A stretch of DNA of 35,466 nucleotides from Chitinophagaceae bacterium. Lineage in GTDB: Bacteria; Bacteroidota; Bacteroidia; Chitinophagales; Chitinophagaceae. The notes beneath the pieces are model-generated. The model had not been told where the DNA came from. It did not search any database and saw only the letters and a program-made list of their open reading frames with translations. Positions 1-7,558 of this stretch are shown here, one piece after another. The position numbers and the translations under genes are program-made. Numbering within the stretch: position 1 is the first letter of the stretch; each line of letters begins with the position of its first letter. Where the stretch lies: NCBI GenBank assembly GCA_004299085.1, contig SCQV01000291.1, positions 1 to 35,466 of the forward strand, in the 5' to 3' direction.

Positions 1-2
1 AG

Positions 3-113
3 TCCATCTACAAACTCAAAATAAAAGATGAATGGAAGACTTCAGAAATCACAAAGAATACGCTCAACCTTTTCAAACTCCTGGGCATAGACTACCTAAA
101 TAAGCGGAGTTAG
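3..113 (+). CDS. C-terminal end of an unrecognised ORF entering from the left edge
   Basis: An open frame runs from the first bases of the window to a TAG at 111-113 and gives 36 residues ending in LGIDYLNKRS. It is rich in Lys, Leu and Ile, and the start lies outside the window. I do not recognise it. It could be the end of an antitoxin-like or transposase gene, since the next genes are a broken PIN toxin and transposase debris. With so few codons it could also be chance. Confidence 0.22.
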   Translation, partial: SIYKLKIKDEWKTSEITKNTLNLFKLLGIDYLNKRS

Positions 114-211
114 GGTTTAATAAGAAAAAAACCATTAAAGATTTCTATGGAGCATTGAGACGTGGCATTGATGGACTTACCTATCAAAAAGAAATGCGTA
201 ATGAAGACTGA
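104..211 (+). pseudogene. possible antitoxin C-terminal tail upstream of the PIN toxin
   Basis: A frame open from 104 to the TGA at 209-211 reads through IKDFYGALRRG and ends in QKEMRNED. Short acidic tails of this kind, placed just before and overlapping a PIN toxin start, are typical of antitoxins of toxin-antitoxin pairs. Here the tail overlaps the toxin ATG at 201 by 11 bases. No N-terminal DNA-binding part is visible in frame, because a TAA at 101-103 closes the frame upstream. If it is an antitoxin, it is broken or its front half lies in another frame. The assignment rests on position and general character only. Confidence 0.2.
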
Positions 212-568
212 GGCGTATTTTGCCGATACGAACGCTTTCCTATATCTGCTCGAGAAAAAGCTTTTATTCTCCCTTTTACAGATGCTCCAAGGCATTTTTC
301 CGTTATTACAGAGGTTGAGCTGTTGGGGTGGCACAAAATCTCCCGCCGGGAAGCAGGTATTATCCTGGAAGCCCTTTCTTTCTGTGTCCGCCATCCTGTA
401 ACTGATGCTGTATTGGAGCAGGCTATCAGCATAAAGCAGGCGCAAAAGCTCAAAACAACCGATGCACTTATTGCAGCTACTGCCATTACCCTGCAAATGC
501 CTGTGTTAACAGCCGACAAGGAATTTGCTCCCATAAAAGGGCTGGATATCATTCTTATTGAACTGTAG
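201..568 (+). pseudogene. PIN-domain toxin (VapC-like), broken by a -1 frameshift
   Basis: The first part, from ATG 201, reads MKTEAYFADTNAFLYLLEK and carries the first PIN acidic residue (D of DTN). The sense then moves to another frame (AFILPFTDAPRHFSVITEVELLGW) and continues to the TAG at 566-568. It keeps the other PIN acidic residues: E in ITEVELLG, D in TTDALIAA and D in TADKEF. Joined, the product is about 122 residues, normal for a PIN ribonuclease. The break maps to the run of five A at 255-259; one extra A restores the frame exactly. PIN toxins cut RNA and are held by a cognate antitoxin. The break may be real inactivation, a sequencing error in a homopolymer, or, less likely, programmed slippage. 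Confidence 0.75.
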
Positions 569-679
569 CTATTCATTTCCTTATTAATTCAAGGAATTGA
601 TATAACTATTTATCGTTTCTACAAATATTTCTGGTTCGATATGATACTTTAGTAATCTTGTCAAAATAAGTTGTTCATA

Positions 680-1292
680 TCAGGGAAAGATTCCATAGTT
701 CAATTCCGGCAATTGCGGGTGATGGGAGAGAGGCTGGTCGTAAATACCACGCGGTATTACTTTGCCTTGGCTCAAATATTCATCATCATGGTCATATACT
801 TTGATGGTCTTTGCACGAGAACGTGAGTCTAATGATCTATATCCTGCTCAAGCCATATCTCCTCCTTAACCCTACAGGTAAATCCGACTCATGGATGCCC
901 TTAGTGCGCTTTAACCATGCCTTATCCATACTCGACCCATGGAGTAGCCTCCCTCTACTCACTCTCCAACCTTTCAGGCTATTACAGGATGCAGGCATGC
1001 CTTTCTCTAACTAATTGATAACCATATAATTAATATTCCAGCTCGCGTTACAATAGCATTTCCCTTGTTTGGTTTGCTTGCGAAAGTCATAACTCCACTT
1101 TTTGAGCAAGCGTTTTACCAATCCATGGCTCATCGAAATCTGATACTGCCCGTAAAACAGCTTTACCACTTGCCAAAGCTGCAAACTTTTCCAATAAGCG
1201 CCTTCGATTGCCAGCCTGGTAGCTTTCTTTGAATTAAACAGGGTCTTTCTAAAAAAAGAAGAAGTTATTTCGGTATGGTTCCATCGGGTCTT
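680..1292 (-). mobile_element. degenerate transposase remnant, possibly ISAzo13-like
   Basis: The 728 bases between the PIN relic and the aminotransferase hold no intact gene. Two minus-strand open pieces look like protein. Piece one, 1292 down to the TAG at 1011-1013, is 93 codons without a good start. It contains a winged-helix-like stretch (YQISMSHGLVKRLLKKW, then KQTKQGK) of the kind found before the catalytic core of IS630/ISAzo13 transposases. Piece two, 847 down to the TGA at 680-682, contains IKVYDHDDEYLSQGKVIPRG followed by IYD, which resembles the conserved V-x-DF...G+xIPYGxYD block of ISAzo13 transposases. The order N-terminal then core is correct for one gene on this strand, interrupted by stops and shifts. 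The family call is from memory of the motif and remains tentative. Nothing was recognised in 569-679. Confidence 0.4.
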
Positions 1293-1297
1293 TTATT

Positions 1298-2521
1298 CTA
1301 AACAGTTGAATGCTTAAGCAATGACGCTACTTTTCTTCCCGGATAAACCTTTAAAGCTTCTTCGAGGCATATCATGGCATGGTGAATATCATTTTTATTC
1401 AACACATAAGCGAGCCTTACTTCTTGTTTTCCTAACCCGGGTGTGGCATAAAATCCTGATGCCGGAGCGAGCATGACGGTTTGGTTTTCAAAAGAAAATG
1501 CTTCCAAAAGCCATTGGCAAAATTTGTCGGCGTCATCAATGGGCAATTGTGCTATGGCATAAAATGCACCGCCCGGCAAAGGACATTTGACTCCTGGAAT
1601 GTCATTCAGCATTCTTACCAGCAAATTGCGCCTGGAACGATACTCCTCTTTCACCTGATTAAAATAATCTACCGGTAAATCCACTGCGGCTTCCCCTAAA
1701 ATTTGTGCAAATGAAGGTGGACTCAGCCGTGCCTGCGCAAACTTGATAACACTGTCCAGCACCTGTTGATTTTTGGTAACAAAAGCTCCAATCCTTCCAC
1801 CACAGGCGCTGTATCTTTTGGAAATAGTATCCAGTACGATCACGTTTTCCTCCATTCCCTCCAGATGCAACGCAGAAAAATGAGCGCCTTCATAACAAAA
1901 CTCACGGTAAGCTTCATCCGAAAATAAATAGAGATCATGCTTCAGGCATATTTGCCGGAGCGTTTCCAACTCTTCCTGGCTGTATAAATATCCTGTCGGA
2001 TTGTTCGGATTGCAAATTAAAATGGCTTTGGTCCGCTCGGTAATGAGCTTCTCAAAATCCTTCACAGGTGGTAGCGCAAATGATTTTTCAATGGTAGAAG
2101 TAACCGGTTTGATATGTACCTGTGCTTCCATGGCAAAGCCGTTATAATTGGCATAAAAAGGTTCCGGTATTATCACTTCATCATCCGGATTTAAACAACT
2201 CATCATCGCAAACAAAATAGCCTCAGAACCGCCGGTTGTAATGATGATTTGCGAATAATCCAAATGAATGTTGAAACGTTGGTAATAGGAGGTGAGCTTT
2301 TTGCGGTAGCTTTCGTTACCGGCACTATGACTGTATTCCAGTATTTTAAAAGTAGAATGGCGAACCGCATCCAATATAGGCTGAGGCGTTTCAATATCGG
2401 GCTGGCCGATATTCAAATGATATACCTTGATCCCTTTCGCCTTTGTTGCTTCCGCAAACGGAGCTAACTTCCTGATAGGAGATGGAGGCATTTGAATGCC
2501 CCTGTGACTGATTTTTGGCAT
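1298..2521 (-). CDS. PLP-dependent class I aminotransferase
   Basis: The product is a 407-residue fold-type I aminotransferase of the aspartate aminotransferase class, soluble and cytoplasmic. Visible landmarks are the N-terminal substrate loop (NIGQPDIETP), the cofactor-binding CNPNNPTG, SDEAYREF with the Asp that pairs with the pyridine nitrogen, the PLP lysine in TISKRYSACGGRIG, and a late Arg in VRLAYVLN that would hold the substrate carboxylate. It would move amino groups between amino acids and 2-oxo acids; the exact donor cannot be read from sequence. It lies 14 bases downstream of the DUF1573 gene on the same strand, so the two are probably co-transcribed. It ends in TAG. Confidence 0.9.
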   Translation of the reverse strand: MPKISHRGIQMPPSPIRKLAPFAEATKAKGIKVYHLNIGQPDIETPQPILDAVRHSTFKILEYSHSAGNESYRKKLTSYYQRFNIHLDYSQIIITTGGSEAILFAMMSCLNPDDEVIIPEPFYANYNGFAMEAQVHIKPVTSTIEKSFALPPVKDFEKLITERTKAILICNPNNPTGYLYSQEELETLRQICLKHDLYLFSDEAYREFCYEGAHFSALHLEGMEENVIVLDTISKRYSACGGRIGAFVTKNQQVLDSVIKFAQARLSPPSFAQILGEAAVDLPVDYFNQVKEEYRSRRNLLVRMLNDIPGVKCPLPGGAFYAIAQLPIDDADKFCQWLLEAFSFENQTVMLAPASGFYATPGLGKQEVRLAYVLNKNDIHHAMICLEEALKVYPGRKVASLLKHSTV

Positions 2522-2535
2522 AGCGCAAACTTACG

Positions 2536-2970
2536 CTATTTTTCCACTTTACCGATTAAATGGAGCTCTAAAGTTTGAGGAATACCTTCGAAATTTACGA
2601 ATACTGTTTTGTTTACAGGCCCTAGAACTGCCGAGTTATAAGTGGCTTTGATAACACCACTTTTGCCGGGAAGTACCGGGGCTTTGGTCCAGTCGGGCGT
2701 GGTACATCCACAACTTGGTTGTGCATTCTGAATGATTAATGGTTTCTCGCTAACGTTGGTGAAATTGAATTCTACGGTAACCGGTTTATTAAGCCGGGCA
2801 GTACCAAAATCAACCGTTTCTTTTTCAAATTTTACTGTTCCGTCAAAAGGGGATTTCTTCACGGCCTCCTTTACCTGATCTTTGGTGGCAGACTTAGATT
2901 GACCCTGGGCAAAAGCCGTTCCATAGCAAATAAAAAATGCAGCACTGGCTAAAACCAATAGTTTCTTCAT
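2536..2970 (-). CDS. DUF1573 secreted protein
   Basis: This 144-residue protein has a clear Sec signal peptide (MKKLLVLASAAFFICYGTAF, cut after AQ). It is followed by a single Ig-like DUF1573 domain with the usual VDFGTARLNKPV and a SCGCTTPDW motif, whose paired Cys residues are the family hallmark. Such proteins are common in Bacteroidota and are exported to the periplasm or cell surface; their biochemical function is not established. The gene leads a two-gene unit with the aminotransferase. The signal peptide begins at the chosen ATG, which supports this start. Confidence 0.88.
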   Translation of the reverse strand: MKKLLVLASAAFFICYGTAFAQGQSKSATKDQVKEAVKKSPFDGTVKFEKETVDFGTARLNKPVTVEFNFTNVSEKPLIIQNAQPSCGCTTPDWTKAPVLPGKSGVIKATYNSAVLGPVNKTVFVNFEGIPQTLELHLIGKVEK

Positions 2971-3002
2971 GATGTGGATATTTTTTTAATCAAGATTATA
3001 AA

Positions 3003-3034
3003 CAAAATCTAAACCAGAATTAATTTACATGCAA
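3003..3034 (-). promoter_or_regulatory. candidate Bacteroidota promoter for the DUF1573-aminotransferase unit
   Basis: On the minus strand, TTG at 3034-3032 is followed after 20 bases by TAGATTTTG at 3011-3003. This is close to the Bacteroidota consensus TTTG, 19-21 bases, TAnnTTTG; the G is displaced by one base. The start codon lies about 33 bases further on. The surrounding region is very AT-rich, so a chance match is possible. Confidence 0.3.
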
Positions 3035-3083
3035 TATTACTACTAATATTTATATAAATTTTAAGAATTTGAGGCTCCCGGCA

Positions 3084-3117
3084 GGATAAGGATAGGCATA
3101 AGGGATAAGCGGATAAA
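3084..3117 (+). repeat. GGATAAG direct repeats upstream of the dehydrogenase
   Basis: GGATAAG occurs at 3084-3090 and 3103-3109, with GGATAAA at 3111-3117 and a related GATAGG between them. The copies lie about 100 bases before the ATG at 3213, in a purine-rich patch. They could be binding sites for the AraC regulator encoded at 4236-5138, but nothing besides position supports that. Confidence 0.3.
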
Positions 3118-3212
3118 CAACAGGTCAAAATAATGCAGAAATCTGTTCATATTTAAGCATTCATAAAGGAAGATTATGATTCCCTTTGCAGGTAATAAAA
3201 AGATATGATTAT

Positions 3213-4235
3213 ATGAAGGCATTAGTTTGCATGGCGCCTGGGAAATTTGAATATAGAGAAATAAGCGATCCGGTTTTAGAACAAGATCACGTCATCATAA
3301 AAATCTCCCGGATTGGTATCTGCGGAACTGATTTACACGCTTACGAGGGCATCCAGCCTTTTTTTAAATATCCACGTATTTTAGGTCACGAATTATCAGG
3401 ACAAATAATAGCCGGTAACCATGTTGAGGGATTTGAATTGGGCGAGGCAGTTACTATCATTCCATACTTTAGCTGTGGAAAGTGTATAGCATGCTTGTCG
3501 GGGAAGTCTAATTGCTGTGTAAACATTCAGGTCTGTGGTGTACATATTGATGGAGGCATGACGGAATATTTATCGGTACCATCGTACTCATTAGTTCACG
3601 GGGATGGCTTGTCCATGAAAGAACTTGCATTGATAGAACCGCAAGCCATTGGAGCTCATGGGATCAGGCGTGCACATTTAAAAGTAAATGAATATGTATT
3701 GATAGTAGGTGCCGGACCTATAGGATTAGGTGCGGCTGAATATGCCAGGATAGCCGGCAGTAATGTCATTGTAATGGATATTCAGGAATACAGACTATCT
3801 ATATGTAAAGAAAAGCTGAGTATTCAGCATGTGATAAATCCTTCTGACGGAGATGTCAGAGAAAAGCTGATGGAGATCACTCACGGGAATATGCCAACGG
3901 TTGTCATTGATGCCACAGGTAATCTGAATGCCATTAATCATTCATTCGACTATTTAGCGCACGGAGGCCGCTATATCCTGATAGGATTACAGAAGGGCTT
4001 TATTGAATTCAGCCATCCTGAATTTCACAAGCGGGAAGCCACACTTAAAAGCAGCAGGAATGCTACCAGAGAAGACTTTGAGCATGTGATTCAATCAATG
4101 AAAACCGGAAAGGCAAATCCGGTATCCTATCTGACAGACAGTGTTAAATTCGATAGGGTACCCGGCAAATTTATTAGCCTGATAAATCATGAAAGCGACG
4201 CGGTAAAATCAATGATTGAAATGTATGATGTATAA
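3213..4235 (+). CDS. zinc-dependent sugar-acid dehydrogenase, LgoD/YjjN-like
   Basis: This 340-residue medium-chain dehydrogenase starts at MKALVCMAPGKF; a TTG at 3186 also opens the frame but adds nothing family-like. The catalytic zinc ligands are in GICGTDLHAY and LGHE. The four-Cys structural zinc lobe lies in SCGKCIACLSGKSNCC. The NAD(P) Rossmann loop is VGAGPIGLG. The stretch CGTDLHAYEGIQPFFKYPRI closely resembles L-galactonate/L-gulonate 5-dehydrogenases (LgoD/YjjN), which feed sugar acids to central metabolism. Beside fucosidases and an AraC regulator, a role in oxidising fucose- or galactose-derived acids is plausible but inferred. Its TAA abuts the stop codon of the convergent AraC gene exactly. 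Confidence 0.82.
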   Translation: MKALVCMAPGKFEYREISDPVLEQDHVIIKISRIGICGTDLHAYEGIQPFFKYPRILGHELSGQIIAGNHVEGFELGEAVTIIPYFSCGKCIACLSGKSNCCVNIQVCGVHIDGGMTEYLSVPSYSLVHGDGLSMKELALIEPQAIGAHGIRRAHLKVNEYVLIVGAGPIGLGAAEYARIAGSNVIVMDIQEYRLSICKEKLSIQHVINPSDGDVREKLMEITHGNMPTVVIDATGNLNAINHSFDYLAHGGRYILIGLQKGFIEFSHPEFHKREATLKSSRNATREDFEHVIQSMKTGKANPVSYLTDSVKFDRVPGKFISLINHESDAVKSMIEMYDV

Positions 4236-5138
4236 TCACTTGCGGGATAAAGGCGCTTTCAATTCGGATGAAAGATGGTCATATTGATGTTTATATTCAA
4301 GTGGGCTCATATTTTTTATTGTTCTGAACTGATGATTAAAATGGGACAGGCTGTTATATCCACAGGAATAACCCACTTCTGAAATGTTCATATTATCTTC
4401 TATAAGGCATTTACAGGCTTTCCCAATACGTATTTCCATCAGGAATTGCAGATATGTTTTGTTTGTCTTTTCTTTGAAGAAACGGCAAAATGTATGTTTG
4501 CCTACGTTGATCAGTGCAGCTAATTCGTCTATGGTTATTTGATTCTGATAATTGTTAAAAGTGTATTCGAATATAGCACTAAGACGAGCGTTGTCAATAC
4601 CGTCTGATTTATAGGAAAATCCTTCGGAAACAAGTTTTTGATATTGTTTCTTTTCTGCAATAAGCTGAAGTATCTGGAGAAGATCAAAGAATCTTTTTGA
4701 AGGATTTTCTTCAAGCATGGACGACATGATTCCCGCAACTTTTATTTTTGTCTGAGTAGCTAACTTGAGCCCTTTCCCCGACAAAGCAAGCATGGTGCCA
4801 ATTTCTTTCGTTTCGGGTAATTCAAGAAACCCTTTACCGAAAAGTTCTTTGGGAAATAATACTACTATAGCTTCTCCGGGTTGTTTATCTCTCTCCATAA
4901 TGTAAGAATAATCATGCCGGAAAGAATGGGGTAAATTAGGCCCAAGTAAAATAATATCACCGCTTTTGAATGGGCCTACATAGTCTCCGACGAGCCAGGT
5001 ACCCATGCTTCGCTTGATAAAGAGCAGCTCAAAGTCGGGATGATAATGCCAGTTATTTTTCATTTTGGTGCCGATGTCCTTTCGAACAATGAAAGAAGAT
5101 TCGGGTTCGGGAATTGCTTTACGTAAGGCAGGTTTCAT
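4236..5138 (-). CDS. AraC-family transcriptional regulator with cupin sensor domain
   Basis: This 300-residue protein has an N-terminal cupin-like ligand-binding half (WHYHPDFELLFI, then LLGPNLPHSF) and a C-terminal pair of helix-turn-helix units. The first unit is ITIDELAALINVGKHTFCRF; the second ends NISEVGYSCGYNSLSHFNHQ, followed by MSPLEYK, the AraC signature. These regulators usually activate sugar catabolic genes when the N-terminal half binds the sugar. It points toward the dehydrogenase and away from the GH29 gene, so it is the natural candidate regulator of either or both. The stop codons of this gene and the dehydrogenase touch (TAA|TCA), with no space for a terminator between them. 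Confidence 0.9.
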   Translation of the reverse strand: MKPALRKAIPEPESSFIVRKDIGTKMKNNWHYHPDFELLFIKRSMGTWLVGDYVGPFKSGDIILLGPNLPHSFRHDYSYIMERDKQPGEAIVVLFPKELFGKGFLELPETKEIGTMLALSGKGLKLATQTKIKVAGIMSSMLEENPSKRFFDLLQILQLIAEKKQYQKLVSEGFSYKSDGIDNARLSAIFEYTFNNYQNQITIDELAALINVGKHTFCRFFKEKTNKTYLQFLMEIRIGKACKCLIEDNMNISEVGYSCGYNSLSHFNHQFRTIKNMSPLEYKHQYDHLSSELKAPLSRK

Positions 5139-5248
5139 AATAAATACATTTTGGCTTAACTTTTAATTGTGTAAATATACTGCTTTTCCTTTCACAATAT
5201 TATTGAAATAAGCCGGGATTATAGCGACGTAAACTTTAAATAGTCAAT

Positions 5249-5419
5249 TTACAACAAAAAACTGCGCTGAAAGAGACGATATAGCGGTTTTTTAGAATTT
5301 AGCTTTGTGGATTCGGTTACTTTCATAATATACGGAGTACCAGGTAGCTCATACTGTATGTCCATAGTGAAATGCGTATCCTGTACGACTTCTGCGTCCA
5401 GATATGTCGTCCGGCCCAT
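5249..5419 (-). CDS. 56-residue hypothetical ORF or gene remnant in the AraC-GH29 gap
   Basis: The minus-strand frame from ATG 5419 to the TAA at 5249-5251 gives a protein-like sequence: MGRTTYLDAEVVQDTHF at the start, then IQYELPGTPYIMKVTES, and a basic hydrophobic end LYRLFQRSFLL. The frame stays open a further ten codons upstream of the ATG. The residue mix is ordinary for a folded beta-rich protein, unlike most shadow frames here. I recognise no family. It may be the C-terminal remnant of a larger deleted gene, since it has no evident promoter and occupies the fucosidase leader region. Confidence 0.3.
   Translation of the reverse strand: MGRTTYLDAEVVQDTHFTMDIQYELPGTPYIMKVTESTKLNSKKPLYRLFQRSFLL
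5300..5307 (+). promoter_or_regulatory. candidate -7 element upstream of GH29
   Basis: TAGCTTTG matches the Bacteroidota -7 consensus TAnnTTTG exactly. No TTTG or TTG lies at the expected distance upstream, and the start codon is 155 bases away, so the match is weak evidence. Confidence 0.25.
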
Positions 5420-5461
5420 GAGCGAAGGAGTATTTGACTTTGATTGTTAACTTAAATCAAT

Positions 5462-7012
5462 ATGAAAAAGCATTTTTTAATATTTTTATTTTGCTTTGCT
5501 TGCCGGTATGGGTTTGCCCAGGGAAATCATGAAATATATTGGCAATCGCTCAAGGACAGTGCTTATAAGTATGATCCCTCCTGGAGCTCCCTCAAACATT
5601 ATACGGTACCGGCATGGTTCCGGGATGCAAAATTCGGGATCTTTATTCATTGGGGAGTCTATGCTGTGCCGGCCTTCGGAGGTAATTCGTATGGTGAATG
5701 GTATCCTTATAATATGTATAGAAAGGGAACTAAGGTCTTTGAACATCATGTAAGCACCTATGGTACACAAGATACATTCGGCTACAAAGATTTTATACCG
5801 ATGTTTAAGGCGGATAAATTTGATCCGGATGATTGGGCCCGCCTGTTCAAAGAAGCCGGTGCTAAATACGTAGTGCCGGTTGCCGAACATCATGACGGCT
5901 TTGCCATGTATAAAACGTCTTTATCCAGATGGAATGCGGTTGATATGGGGCCGCATCATGATATAATTGGTGAGCTGGCTGAAGCTGTTCGCAAAGAAGG
6001 AATGATTTTCGGGCTGTCTTCGCATAGAGCGGAACATTGGTTTTATTTTTATAACGGCAGATTGATTAATTCGGACGTAAATGATCCTAAGTACAGTGAT
6101 TTTTACGGTCCTGCGAAAAAAGGGGGATATGATTTTCCAAATCATGAAATGACCACTGAATTTTTGAATGATTGGTTGTTAAGATGCATAGAATTAGTGA
6201 ATGAGTATCATCCTCAACTATTTTGGTTCGATCAATGGATAGAAAGGGACGGATTTCAACCTTATCTGAAAACTTTTGCCTCCTATTATTATAATCATGG
6301 ACTTCAATGGCATCAGGGAGTAGTGATCAATTATAAATACAATGCCTTTCCCGACAGCGCCGGCGTACTTGATATAGAACGCGGCAAGCAGGCTGATATT
6401 CGGTCATTACCATGGCAGTCTGATGATGCGGTCTCGTATAATTCATGGGGTTATATTAAAGGATTACGTTATAAAAGCGCCCAGTACCTGATAGATGAAT
6501 TAATAGATATTGTAAGCAAGAACGGGAATCTATTACTGAATATAGGTCCCCGTGCTGACGGGACTATCCCTGAAGAGCAAAGGCAATTGTTGCTGAGTAT
6601 AGGGGAGTGGCTTAAGGTAAACGGGGAAGCTATCTATGGAACGCGGCCCTGGGTAATATTCGGCGAAGGCCCTGCAAAAAGCATCGGCGGGGATCATATT
6701 GACAAGGATGTGAAGCCCTTTACTTCCAGGGATATCAGGTTTACAACCAAAGGGGGCTCGCTCTATGCTATCGTAATGGTAATACCCAGGGGAAAAATAA
6801 CGATACGATCCTTGTCGGATGAAAATCCCGACAGGAAGATCGCATCGGTGATGCTGGTGGGGAGCAATGAAAAAGTGTCATGGTCGCAAAATAAAGAAGG
6901 CCTGACGATAAAGCCTTCTGCTCGGTATCCCTCAGACTATGCGGCAGTTTACAGAATAGCATTTAAAAAAGATATTAAGCTAAGCAGCATAAATGTATCC
7001 GCGCTTAAATAA
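5462..7012 (+). CDS. GH29 alpha-L-fucosidase
   Basis: The product is 516 residues with a signal peptide (MKKHFLIFLFCFACRYGFAQ), so it is exported. The family GH29 TIM-barrel is clear: WFRDAKFGIFIHWGVYAVP near residues 52-70, AEHHDGFAMY at 141-150, then QLFWFDQW, where D257 fits the catalytic nucleophile. The late NGNLLLNIGPRADGTIP is a classic GH29 motif. The enzyme removes terminal L-fucose with retention of configuration. The last 110 residues are likely a beta-sandwich. It stands alone as one transcription unit in front of the susCD block, complementing the inverting GH95 enzyme there. The fucosyl linkage preference cannot be read from sequence. Confidence 0.93.
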   Translation: MKKHFLIFLFCFACRYGFAQGNHEIYWQSLKDSAYKYDPSWSSLKHYTVPAWFRDAKFGIFIHWGVYAVPAFGGNSYGEWYPYNMYRKGTKVFEHHVSTYGTQDTFGYKDFIPMFKADKFDPDDWARLFKEAGAKYVVPVAEHHDGFAMYKTSLSRWNAVDMGPHHDIIGELAEAVRKEGMIFGLSSHRAEHWFYFYNGRLINSDVNDPKYSDFYGPAKKGGYDFPNHEMTTEFLNDWLLRCIELVNEYHPQLFWFDQWIERDGFQPYLKTFASYYYNHGLQWHQGVVINYKYNAFPDSAGVLDIERGKQADIRSLPWQSDDAVSYNSWGYIKGLRYKSAQYLIDELIDIVSKNGNLLLNIGPRADGTIPEEQRQLLLSIGEWLKVNGEAIYGTRPWVIFGEGPAKSIGGDHIDKDVKPFTSRDIRFTTKGGSLYAIVMVIPRGKITIRSLSDENPDRKIASVMLVGSNEKVSWSQNKEGLTIKPSARYPSDYAAVYRIAFKKDIKLSSINVSALK

Positions 7013-7050
7013 AATGCCGGAAAAAATAATGGAGAGCCTGTGCGGATCTC

Positions 7051-7083
7051 ACATTTATTTCAGGAAGGAAATAAATGTTTTTC
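7051..7083 (+). terminator. intrinsic terminator after GH29
   Basis: ACATTTATTTC at 7051-7061 pairs perfectly with GAAATAAATGT at 7068-7078 around the six-base loop AGGAAG, followed by a run of five T (7078-7082). The hairpin lies 38 bases after the GH29 stop. It also overlaps the last codons of the minus-strand AraC relic and could stop transcription both ways. The stem is AT-rich, so its strength is uncertain. Confidence 0.55.
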
Positions 7084-7384
7084 TTGTATGCAATTTAAAA
7101 TACCGGTAAAAAACTTCCGCAGCTCTTTCCTTTGATGTGATTGTCCGTTCACTCTTATCCGAAATAAACCGAATGACTTCGTTCATTTGGATTTCCTTGT
7201 GCTCTTTGATAAAATTCCAATTGCCGAAATAATTACCGGTAGTGTATTCAATATATGTGATTTGTATTTCAGGGTGTTTATGAAACTTATCATAGAAATA
7301 GGAAAGTCTGTTTTTTGGGAAATGATATAGTTCTTCTTTAATCTTTGAAAGTTTAAAGAAAATAGTTTTCATTTTTATTTTCAT
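7055..7384 (-). pseudogene. AraC-family regulator relic with internal deletion and missing C-terminus
   Basis: From MKIKMKTIFF the frame gives about 109 residues. The front (LSYFYDKFHKHPEIQITYIE, then YTTGNYFG) is the cupin start of an AraC-type sensor. The end (IQMNEVIRFISDKSERTITS, then FYRYFKLHTRKTFISFL) is the first helix-turn-helix region, where RYFKLHTRKT is the usual recognition segment. The roughly 100 residues that should link them are missing, and the protein stops before the second helix-turn-helix. It cannot be a complete regulator. A longer frame opens at 7453, but the family similarity begins at 7384. Divergent to susC, it was probably once the local regulator of that operon. 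Confidence 0.7.
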
Positions 7385-7505
7385 AAATTTTATTCTTTTT
7401 TCTATAGATGCCGAACCCAGAGAATATTTTTTTGATAATGCTGAAGATGTCAAAATCGGACAAATAATTGCTAATATTAATATTACATCTATCCTTATGA
7501 GCGGC

Positions 7506-7513
7506 TAATTTTG
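7506..7513 (+). promoter_or_regulatory. candidate -7 element for the susC operon
   Basis: TAATTTTG matches TAnnTTTG exactly and ends 45 bases before the susC ATG, a suitable distance for a short leader. No TTTG or TTG is found at the expected 19-21 base spacing, which would fit an activator-dependent promoter. No other good match is seen in 7454-7558. Confidence 0.4.
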
Positions 7514-7558
7514 TTTCCGTATTAAATGGATAATTAATAAATGATTTAAATAATTATT

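Larger units (their letters stand above)
5139..5461. other. 323-base intergenic region between AraC and GH29
   Basis: This region holds the divergent control sequences for the AraC gene (minus) and the fucosidase (plus). It contains a perfect -7 element TAGCTTTG at 5300-5307 on the plus strand, about 150 bases before the GH29 ATG, with no convincing TTTG 19-21 bases upstream. It also contains a 56-codon minus-strand ORF, listed separately. I see no long inverted repeat and no RNA gene. Confidence 0.5.

Noticed and set aside
811-1014. 67-codon plus-strand ORF in the gap before the aminotransferase
   Set aside because: It has no recognisable motif or leader and lies opposite the transposase debris; the minus-strand readings are more protein-like.
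3186-3212. Upstream TTG start for the zinc dehydrogenase
   Set aside because: The nine added residues are not family-like, whereas MKALVC at 3213 is the usual start of these enzymes.
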